Origin: Pseudomonas sp. F(2018)
GTDB taxonomy: Bacteria > Pseudomonadota > Gammaproteobacteria > Pseudomonadales > Pseudomonadaceae
Length of the DNA: 64,000 nucleotides
Reading direction: 5' to 3'
Assembly: GCF_005508865.1 (NCBI RefSeq)
Contig: NZ_SCOM01000001.1
Location: forward strand, 930,001 to 994,000
Positions 57,652-64,000 of the stretch are shown here, one piece after another (position 1 is the stretch's first letter; every line of letters begins with the position of its first letter). The position numbers and the translations under genes were made by a program. The notes under the pieces were generated by a model. It searched no databases. It was not told the DNA's origin and saw only the letters and a list, made by a program, of their open reading frames with translations.

Positions 57652-58662
57652 ATGTTCGACAATAAGGTATTGATGATCACCGGAGGCACCGGCTCCTTCG
57701 GTCATACGGTGCTCAGGCGTTTCCTCGATACCGACGTGCGCGAGATCCGTATCTTCTCCCGCGACGAGAAGAAGCAGGAGGACATGCGCATCGCCCTGGC
57801 CAATGACAAGGTCAAGTTCTACATCGGCGACGTGCGCGACTATGACAGCCTCAGGCAGGCCATGGTCGGCGTCGACTATATCTTCCATGCGGCGGCGCTC
57901 AAGCAGGTACCGTCCTGCGAGTTCTACCCGATGGAGGCGGTGCGCACCAACGTCAACGGCACTGAGAACGTGCTCAATGCGGCCATCGCCAGCGGCGTGA
58001 AGCGGGTGGTGGTTCTATCCACCGACAAGGCTGTCTATCCGATCAACGCCATGGGTATTTCCAAGGCCATGGCCGAGAAGCTGATGGTCGCCAAGTCGCG
58101 GATGATTCCTTCAGGCGGAACGGTGGTCTGTGCGACTCGCTACGGCAACGTCATGGCCTCGCGTGGCTCGGTGATCCCGTTATTCATCGAGCAACTGCGC
58201 AGCGGTGAGCCGCTGACTGTGACCGACCCTAACATGACGCGTTTTCTGATGTCCTTGGAGGACTCCGTTGACCTGGTGCTACACGCCTTCGAGCATGGCG
58301 AGCAGGGTGACCTGTTCGTGCAGAAGGCACCGGCCTCCACCGTCGGGGAGCTGGCCCAGGCGCTCAAGGAGTTGTTCGGTTGCGACAATCCTGTGCGGGT
58401 GATCGGTACCCGCCACGGCGAGAAGCTCTACGAATCGCTGGTTTCGCGCGAGGAGATGGCCAAGGCCGAGGACATGGGGCGCTACTACCGCATCCCGGCC
58501 GACAACCGCGACCTGAACTACAAGAAGTACTTCGTCGAGGGCGAGGAGAAGATCTCCGAGCTGGACGACTACACCTCGCACAATACACAGCGTCTGGACG
58601 TGCCGGGCATCAAGGAGCTGCTGCTCAAGCTTGATTACATCAAGGAGCAGCTCGATGCTTAA
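57652..58662 (+). CDS. wbjB: UDP-GlcNAc C5-inverting 4,6-dehydratase (WbjB/CapE/FnlA type)
   Basis: This 336-residue short FlaA1-family enzyme makes UDP-2-acetamido-2,6-dideoxy-L-4-hexuloses from UDP-GlcNAc. NAD motif ITGGTGSFGHTVLRRFL is at the N-terminus. The catalytic triad is in LSTDKAVYPINAMGISK with Met134 and Lys138, the CapE numbering; PseB proteins have Tyr there. RYGNVMASRGSVIPLF and TRFLMSLEDSVDLV also match. The ATG at 57652 has AGGAAGG upstream. Its first product is also the PseC substrate, so it may feed both sugars. Confidence 0.92.
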   Translation: MFDNKVLMITGGTGSFGHTVLRRFLDTDVREIRIFSRDEKKQEDMRIALANDKVKFYIGDVRDYDSLRQAMVGVDYIFHAAALKQVPSCEFYPMEAVRTNVNGTENVLNAAIASGVKRVVVLSTDKAVYPINAMGISKAMAEKLMVAKSRMIPSGGTVVCATRYGNVMASRGSVIPLFIEQLRSGEPLTVTDPNMTRFLMSLEDSVDLVLHAFEHGEQGDLFVQKAPASTVGELAQALKELFGCDNPVRVIGTRHGEKLYESLVSREEMAKAEDMGRYYRIPADNRDLNYKKYFVEGEEKISELDDYTSHNTQRLDVPGIKELLLKLDYIKEQLDA

Positions 58663-59782
58663 GGTCATGACGCTGGTTGGCACACGGCCTGAGCTGATCA
58701 AGATGAGTCGGGTGATCGCTGAGCTTGATCGCCAGGTCAACCACGTGCTGGTTCACTCCGGGCAGAACTACGACTACGAGCTGAACCAGGTCTTCTTCGA
58801 TGACCTGGAGATCCGCAAGCCTGACCATTTCCTCGGAGCCGCCGGCGACACCGCCGCACAGACCATCGCAGAGGTGATCGCCAAGGCCGACTCGGTGTTC
58901 GAGCTGGAGCAGCCCGACGCGCTGCTGCTCTATGGCGATACCAATACCTGCCTGGCGGTGATCGCGGCCAAGCGCCGCAAGATTCCGGTGTTCCATATGG
59001 AGGCGGGCAACCGCTGCTTCGACCAGCGCGTGCCGGAGGAGCTTAATCGCAAGGTGCTGGATCACCTCTCGGACATCAACATGGTACTCACCGAGCATGC
59101 CCGTCGTTACCTGATCGCCGAGGGCATTCGCCCCGAGACCATTATCAAGACTGGCTCGCACATGCACGAGGTGCTGGACTACTACCGGCCAAAGATCGAG
59201 GCCTCCGACGTACTGGCCCGCGAGGGGCTGGAGGCGGGCAAATTCTTCATTGTCAGCGCACACCGCGAAGAGAACGTCGATACTCCGGACAATCTGCGCG
59301 ACCTGCTCGCCACCCTGCGCGCGCTGGCCGATGAGTACGGTTTCCCGCTGATCGTCTCGACCCATCCGCGCACCCGCAAGCGCCTGGAGGCGCTGGGCGA
59401 GTCGCTGGAGCATCCGCTGATCCGTTTCTCCAAACCGTTCGGCCTGCTCGACTACGTCAAGCTGCAGATGAACGCCTTCTGCGTGCTCTCCGACAGCGGC
59501 ACCATTACTGAAGAAGCCTCGCTGCTCAACCTGCCGGCCGTGACTCTACGCAACGCGCATGAGCGTCCCGAAGGCATGGACCAGGGCACGTTAATCATGA
59601 GCGGCTTGAGGAAGGACTCGGTGCTGGCGGCCGTCAAGGTCATCACCAGCCAGTACCAGGCGGGTCTGCGCAGCATTCCGCTGGTGCCTGACTACGAGGG
59701 TGGGCCAGTATCGTTGCAGGTTGTGCGCGTCGTACTCAGCTACACCGACTATGTGAATCGCACCGTCTGGCGCAAGGACTGA
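58655..59782 (+). CDS. wbjD: UDP-2-acetamido-2,6-dideoxy-L-hexose 2-epimerase (WbjD/FnlC type)
   Basis: This 375-residue WecB-fold epimerase would invert C2 of the 6-deoxy-L-sugar. It starts MLKVMTLVGTRPELIKMSRVIAELD and has QNYDYELNQVFFDDLEIRKPDHFLGAAG, HMEAGNRCFDQRVPEELNRK and the late SDSGTITEEASLL, which match WbjD/CapG more closely than WecB. WbpI (2-epimerase for GlcNAc3NAcA) is in the same superfamily and is a less likely reading. ATG 58655 overlaps the wbjB stop by eight bases. Confidence 0.9.
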   Translation: MLKVMTLVGTRPELIKMSRVIAELDRQVNHVLVHSGQNYDYELNQVFFDDLEIRKPDHFLGAAGDTAAQTIAEVIAKADSVFELEQPDALLLYGDTNTCLAVIAAKRRKIPVFHMEAGNRCFDQRVPEELNRKVLDHLSDINMVLTEHARRYLIAEGIRPETIIKTGSHMHEVLDYYRPKIEASDVLAREGLEAGKFFIVSAHREENVDTPDNLRDLLATLRALADEYGFPLIVSTHPRTRKRLEALGESLEHPLIRFSKPFGLLDYVKLQMNAFCVLSDSGTITEEASLLNLPAVTLRNAHERPEGMDQGTLIMSGLRKDSVLAAVKVITSQYQAGLRSIPLVPDYEGGPVSLQVVRVVLSYTDYVNRTVWRKD

Positions 59783-59784
59783 GC

Positions 59785-60747
59785 ATGCGCGTGCTGCTCA
59801 CCGGTGCCAGCGGCTTCGTTGGTCAAGCCGTGCAGACACGCCTGCTGGCCGATGGAGTGCATCAGCTGCGCTGTGCCCAGCGTCAGTTGCCACCTGTTTC
59901 TGCGACGGGCGTCGAGGTCTGCCTGGCCCCATCCTTGGGGCCAGATAGCGACTGGATGGCGGCTTTGGATGGTGTTGATGCGTTGATCCACTGCGCTGCA
60001 CGGGTGCATGTGATGCAGGAGCAGGCAACTGATCCGCTCGCTGAGTTCCGCCGCGCCAATGTTGAGGGCACACTGCGGCTGGCGCGTCAGGCGGTAGAAG
60101 CGGGTGTGCGCCGCATGGTCTTCGTGAGCTCGATCAAGGTCTGCGGAGAGCAAACCCATGATGGTGAGCCGTTTTACGCTGATGCCGTGCCTAAAGCTTG
60201 CGATCCCTACGGTATTTCGAAGCTGGAAGCCGAAGAAGGATTATTGGCTCTGGCGGCCGCCAGCGGTTTAGAGGTGGTCATAATTCGTCCTCCCCTGATT
60301 TACGGGCCAGGTGTCAAAGCCAACTTCTTGAACATGCTGCGTTGGTTGAGCAACGGTATTCCTCTGCCGCTGGGGGCTATACGTAATCGCCGCAGCCTGG
60401 TGGCTCTGGACAATCTGGTTGATTTGCTCGTGCTCTGCCTGGAGCACCCCTCCGCAGCGGGTGAGCGTTTTCTGGTCAGCGATGGCGAGGATCTGTCGAC
60501 TAGCGATCTTTTGCTCCGCTTGGGGCAAGCGTTGGGGCGTCCCGCTCGTTTGCTGCCCGTGCCACAAAGGTGGATAGAAAGCGCCGCACGATTAGTTGGG
60601 AGGCAGGATCTGAGCCAGCGCCTTTGTGGGTCATTGCAGGTAAACATCGACAAAACTCGCGATCGACTGGGCTGGACGCCTCCTGTTTCGGTGGATCAGG
60701 CTCTAGAGGCGACAGCTCGGCACTATTTGGAACACCACGTATCATGA
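59785..60747 (+). CDS. NAD-dependent epimerase/dehydratase, WbpV/WbpK-like 4-keto reductase
   Basis: This 320-residue SDR enzyme has VLLTGASGFVGQAVQTRLL, HCAARVHVM, a catalytic VFVSSIKVCGE and YGISKLEAE, and IIRPPLIYGPGVKANFLNML. It fits WbpV and WbpK, which with WbpM make UDP-D-FucNAc or UDP-D-QuiNAc from UDP-GlcNAc; the stereochemistry cannot be told from sequence. It sits just before wbpL, as in P. aeruginosa. Its stop overlaps the wbpL ATG. Confidence 0.85.
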   Translation: MRVLLTGASGFVGQAVQTRLLADGVHQLRCAQRQLPPVSATGVEVCLAPSLGPDSDWMAALDGVDALIHCAARVHVMQEQATDPLAEFRRANVEGTLRLARQAVEAGVRRMVFVSSIKVCGEQTHDGEPFYADAVPKACDPYGISKLEAEEGLLALAAASGLEVVIIRPPLIYGPGVKANFLNMLRWLSNGIPLPLGAIRNRRSLVALDNLVDLLVLCLEHPSAAGERFLVSDGEDLSTSDLLLRLGQALGRPARLLPVPQRWIESAARLVGRQDLSQRLCGSLQVNIDKTRDRLGWTPPVSVDQALEATARHYLEHHVS

Positions 60748-61787
60748 TTTCCTTGATAACTATTGCTGTGGCGGTGCTGCTTGCGTGCTCGCTTACTGCA
60801 TTACTGCGTCGTTACGCATTGGCTAAGAGTTTGCTGGACATTCCCAACGCGCGCAGTTCGCACACTTTGCCGACGCCGCGCGGCGGTGGTGTAGCCATTG
60901 TCGTTACTTTCCTGCTTGGGCTCGTCGCTCTGTACCGATGGCAGGGGCTGCCATTGCCACTTTTCCTGGCTCTGGCAGGCGGTGGTGGTGGTGTCGCATT
61001 ACTAGGGTTTCTCGACGATCACGGCCACGTTGCTGCCCGCTGGCGCTTGCTCGGCCATTTTCTAGCTGCTGCCTGGTCCCTCTACTGGCTGGGCGGCCTA
61101 CCGCCAATACTGGCGTTTGGTACTAGCTGGGATATGGGGCTAGTGGGGCAGGGGGGCGCTTTGCTGTATCTGGTCTGGCTGCTCAATCTGTACAACTTCA
61201 TGGACGGTATTGATGGAATTGCTGGAGTGGAGGCGATTAGCGTCTGCCTAGGTGCAGCCTTACTGTCTCAGTTGAGCGGGGCCACAGAATTGGTTCCTGC
61301 GGTATTGGTGCTTGCTGCGGCGTGCTCGGGGTTCCTATTCTGGAATTTCCCGCCTGCGAAGATCTTCATGGGCGATGCAGGTAGCGGTTTTCTTGGCATC
61401 ACCCTCGGTGTGCTTTCGCTGCAGGCAACCTGGGTCGACGGGGATTTGCTGTGGTGCTGGTTGATTCTCCTGGGAGTGTTCATTGTCGATGCGACCCTGA
61501 CCTTGCTGCGTCGCCTGTTGCGCGGCGAGAAGGTCTATGAGGCGCATCGTAGTCATGCCTATCAGTTCGCGGCGCGGCTTTTCAATCGACACCTTCCGGT
61601 AACGCTTGGGGTGCTGCTGATCAATCTCTTCTGGTTATTGCCTATTGCTGCCAGTGTGGCCCTGGATCAATTGTCTGGGCCTCTTGCGCTGGCATTGGCT
61701 TATGCGCCCTTGATCGCGCTGGCCATCAAGTACCGAGCCGGTTTGGCAGAACCGATTGAGCATGTTGTAAGGACCTCGAGTGAGTAA
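60744..61787 (+). CDS. wbpL: Undecaprenyl-phosphate initiating glycosyltransferase WbpL
   Basis: This 347-residue integral membrane enzyme of the MraY/WecA family transfers the first sugar phosphate (D-FucNAc or D-QuiNAc in Pseudomonas) to undecaprenyl phosphate. Visible motifs are SSHTLPTPRGGGVAIV, GFLDDHGHVAARWR, the substrate/metal-binding NLYNFMDGIDGIAGVEA, and FMGDAGSGFLG. About 10-11 membrane segments are spread along the chain. The ATG at 60744 overlaps the previous stop. wbpM starts inside its 3' end. Confidence 0.94.
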   Translation: MISLITIAVAVLLACSLTALLRRYALAKSLLDIPNARSSHTLPTPRGGGVAIVVTFLLGLVALYRWQGLPLPLFLALAGGGGGVALLGFLDDHGHVAARWRLLGHFLAAAWSLYWLGGLPPILAFGTSWDMGLVGQGGALLYLVWLLNLYNFMDGIDGIAGVEAISVCLGAALLSQLSGATELVPAVLVLAAACSGFLFWNFPPAKIFMGDAGSGFLGITLGVLSLQATWVDGDLLWCWLILLGVFIVDATLTLLRRLLRGEKVYEAHRSHAYQFAARLFNRHLPVTLGVLLINLFWLLPIAASVALDQLSGPLALALAYAPLIALAIKYRAGLAEPIEHVVRTSSE

Positions 61788-63771
61788 GGCAGAAATGATG
61801 CGTCAGCGTTTACTGGCGCTGTCACGGCAGTCCAAACGTACATTGCAGGTTGCTGTCGATGTCGTTCTGCTCTGGTTGGCTCTTTGGCTGGCATTTTTTG
61901 CCCGCCTGGGCTGGAACAATGTGATTAACCCATTCGATGAATATCTCTGGTTGTTCCTCGCTGCGCCAGCTACCGCAATTCCGTTATTCATCCGTTTTGG
62001 TCTGTATCGCGCAGTACTACGTTACTTCGGCTCAAATGCTCTGGTCACCATATTCAATGCAATTAGCTTGTCGGCACTGCTGCTAGCGCTGGTGATCTAT
62101 TTGGTGCGCCCGGATGAATTGATGCCGCGCTCGGTCGTGTTTATCTACTGGTGCTTGGCGTTACTGTTAGTGGGGGGGCTACGGCTCTTCATGCGGCAGT
62201 ACTTTAGCGGCGCGCTGTTTTCCTTCAAATTTGAGCGAGAGTCCGGACGTCCGCTTAAACGAGTAGCAATTTATGGCGCAGGTGCGGCAGGTAATCAGTT
62301 GCTGTTTGCTCTGCGTATGGGCAGAAGCATGCAGCCAGTGGCCTTCATCGATGATGATGCAGGTATTGCTGAGCGGGTGATTGCCGGTATCAAAGTGTAC
62401 CGCTCAGATTCCTTGAGCCACATGCTTGAAGAGCTAGCTGTAGAGGAGGTGCTGTTGGCTCTGCCCTCTGCATCCCGTAGCCGCCGTAGGGAAATCCTCG
62501 AGGCACTTGAGCCTTATCCCGTACATGTGCGGACGATTCCAGGCTTCATGGATCTGGCACATGGCAAAGTCAGCGTGAGCGATTTGCAGGAAGTCGACAT
62601 AGTCGATCTCTTGGGGCGCGATGCGGTGACGCCAGACCAGGCTTTGCTTGATCACTGCATTCGTGGCCAAGTGGTTATGGTGACGGGGGCTGGTGGTTCT
62701 ATTGGGTCTGAGCTGTGCCGGCAGATCCTGGCGATCCAGCCTGCCACTCTCCTGCTATACGAGCATAGCGAGTTCAACCTTTACAGCATCTATGGCGAGC
62801 TGGAGTCCTGGATTGCTCGCAATGGCAGCTCAACCCGGCTTATCAGCATTCTCGGTAGCGTTCGCGATGGTCTGCGAGTGGGCGCCATTTTGCGCGACTG
62901 GAAGGTGGACACGCTCTACCATGCTGCAGCCTACAAACACGTCCCCATCGTGGAGCACAACATTCGCGAAGGTTTGCTGAATAATCTTTTCGGCACTCTA
63001 CACACTGCTCAGGCTGCAGTGACTGCGGGTGTAAAGAACTTCGTGCTGATATCCACGGACAAGGCGGTGCGCCCGACCAATGTTATGGGTAGCAGCAAGC
63101 GCCAAGCTGAAATGGTCCTACAGGCGCTTAGTCGGGAGGCTTCGCCAAGTCTATTTGGCGCAGAGGAGCAGGGCTCCGTAACTAACCGGACTCGTTTCAC
63201 CATGGTGCGCTTCGGTAATGTGCTTGGCTCATCTGGCTCGGTTATCCCGTTATTTCGTGAACAGATCAATCGCGGTGGCCCGGTCACCGTGACCCATCCG
63301 AATATTACCCGCTACTTCATGACCATCCCTGAAGCCGCGCAGCTGGTTATTCAGGCGGGGTCGATGGGGCAGGGCGGCGATGTGTTCGTGCTGGATATGG
63401 GGCCGCCAGTGAAGATCATTGATCTGGCCGAGAAGATGATTCATCTCTCCGGCCTGACTGTTCGCAGCGAAGCGAATCCACAGGGTGATATCGAGATCGA
63501 GTTCACCGGTTTACGTCCCGGAGAGAAGCTCTATGAGGAATTGCTGATCGGCGACAACGTCAGCTCTACCGATCATCCAATGATCATGCGTGCTAATGAG
63601 GAAGATCTTCCTTGGGAGAGCTTGAAGACTGTCTTGACTGAGATGCTTGGCGCATTACAGCGGGATGACTACGACAAGGTCACGCAGCTATTACGGGAAA
63701 CCGTCAGCGGATATGCCCCTGAAGGTGAAATAGTTGACTGGATTCATGTGCAGCGTCGCACAGAACACTGA
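61780..63771 (+). CDS. wbpM: UDP-GlcNAc 4,6-dehydratase WbpM (long, membrane-bound)
   Basis: This 663-residue enzyme has four N-terminal membrane segments (within about residues 20-140), a first Rossmann region with VAIYGAGAAGNQLL, and a C-terminal catalytic domain with VMVTGAGGSIGSELCRQIL, YHAAAYKHVP and ISTDKAVRPTNVMGSSK, where Met436 and Lys440 form the unusual Ser-Met-Lys triad known for WbpM. It makes UDP-2-acetamido-2,6-dideoxy-D-xylo-4-hexulose. Start GTG 61780 follows AAGGA; an ATG at 61795 is an alternative. It is the conserved last gene of Pseudomonas O-antigen clusters. Confidence 0.95.
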   Translation: MSKAEMMRQRLLALSRQSKRTLQVAVDVVLLWLALWLAFFARLGWNNVINPFDEYLWLFLAAPATAIPLFIRFGLYRAVLRYFGSNALVTIFNAISLSALLLALVIYLVRPDELMPRSVVFIYWCLALLLVGGLRLFMRQYFSGALFSFKFERESGRPLKRVAIYGAGAAGNQLLFALRMGRSMQPVAFIDDDAGIAERVIAGIKVYRSDSLSHMLEELAVEEVLLALPSASRSRRREILEALEPYPVHVRTIPGFMDLAHGKVSVSDLQEVDIVDLLGRDAVTPDQALLDHCIRGQVVMVTGAGGSIGSELCRQILAIQPATLLLYEHSEFNLYSIYGELESWIARNGSSTRLISILGSVRDGLRVGAILRDWKVDTLYHAAAYKHVPIVEHNIREGLLNNLFGTLHTAQAAVTAGVKNFVLISTDKAVRPTNVMGSSKRQAEMVLQALSREASPSLFGAEEQGSVTNRTRFTMVRFGNVLGSSGSVIPLFREQINRGGPVTVTHPNITRYFMTIPEAAQLVIQAGSMGQGGDVFVLDMGPPVKIIDLAEKMIHLSGLTVRSEANPQGDIEIEFTGLRPGEKLYEELLIGDNVSSTDHPMIMRANEEDLPWESLKTVLTEMLGALQRDDYDKVTQLLRETVSGYAPEGEIVDWIHVQRRTEH

Positions 63772-63781
63772 TAACGTCGAT

Positions 63782-63809
63782 TTGACAGTTGTCGGTTGAT
63801 GGCTAGCTT
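63782..63809 (+). promoter_or_regulatory. Sigma-70-like promoter for the comEA-like gene
   Basis: A perfect TTGACA (63782-63787) is followed after 16 bases by TAGCTT (63804-63809), about 55 bases before the ATG. A 6-bp hairpin (GCGTGA/TCACGC, 63817-63836) lies in the leader. Confidence 0.55.
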
Positions 63810-63862
63810 TGTTCGTGCGTGATGGGAATTTCACGCTCAAACCACGAAACGGAGCTTTCGCC

Positions 63863-64000
63863 ATGCCTAAGATGCATCTTGCTGCCCTTCTGCTTTCCTG
63901 CCTCGCGATACTGCCTTTCCACATCTCGGCCGCTGAAACCGAAGCACAGCCAACGTCCGTCGGTGAGCCTCAGCAAGCTACTTCAGCCTTGATCAATCTC
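63863..64000 (+). CDS. ComEA-like secreted helix-hairpin-helix protein, cut by window edge
   Basis: The first 46 codons are present from ATG 63863, with GGAG eight bases upstream. A signal peptide is clear (MPKMHLAALLLSCLAILPFHISA, cut after SAA), then a polar linker and SALINL, which is where the helix-hairpin-helix of ComEA-type proteins usually begins (NLNTA). In P. aeruginosa a ComEA-like gene follows wbpM. The DNA-binding domain itself is outside the window, so the call depends on synteny. Confidence 0.65.
   Translation, partial: MPKMHLAALLLSCLAILPFHISAAETEAQPTSVGEPQQATSALINL

Overview
This window comes from a high-GC Pseudomonas chromosome. Gene content and order (cyaB, trkH, cpxR/cpxS, scpAB, rluB, yciK-mupP-ubiG, mtnA, gyrA-serC-pheA-hisC-tyrA/aroA-cmk-rpsA-ihfB, then an O-antigen locus ending in wbpL-wbpM and a comEA-like gene) match the P. 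aeruginosa region around gyrA and the B-band O-antigen locus. The O-antigen content is not the P. aeruginosa O5 set, and some core blocks are absent, so it may be another serotype or a related species. No rRNA, tRNA, CRISPR array or insertion sequence was seen.

Bases 1-20,900 are housekeeping and signalling genes: a truncated class III adenylate cyclase (cyaB), an HD protein, an Mpo1-like membrane protein, an AraC regulator, TrkH, a cysteine-cluster protein, a nitroreductase, a Cpx-type envelope stress system with a Spy/CpxP-like protein and a CpxR-like box, YciI/YciB, a PHP phosphatase, YciO, ScpA/ScpB, RluB, a diguanylate cyclase with a sigma-54-like promoter, the yciK-mupP-ubiG group and the two methylthioadenosine salvage genes. 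Three copies of a small intergenic hairpin element with a covarying stem lie among them.

Bases 20,900-32,700 hold gyrA followed by a compact aromatic amino acid block (serC, pheA, hisC, a tyrA-aroA fusion, cmk), then rpsA, ihfB and lapA, with strong intrinsic terminators after cmk and rpsA.

Bases 32,865-63,771 form one long plus-strand O-antigen cluster of mostly overlapping genes. It encodes wbpA-wbpB-wbpD-wbpE (UDP-GlcNAc3NAcA); a flippase; an acetyltransferase; a pseudaminic acid block (pseC, pseF, a methylase, an N-acetyl-sugar amidotransferase with its own hisH/hisF, a pseG-pseH fusion, pseI); a probable glycosyltransferase; a second hisH-hisF-wbpG amidotransferase set; two GT4 glycosyltransferases; an 805-residue membrane protein that looks like a flippase fused to an O-antigen ligase/polymerase; a second polymerase-like protein; an RmlD-like/WbjB/WbjD set for a 2-acetamido-2,6-dideoxy-L-hexose; and wbpV-like, wbpL and wbpM for the lipid-linked first sugar. 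Four predicted sugars and four predicted transferases (including WbpL) suggest a tetrasaccharide repeat in which one or two sugars carry acetamidino groups. No wzz, wbpI or dedicated pseB is present in the window.
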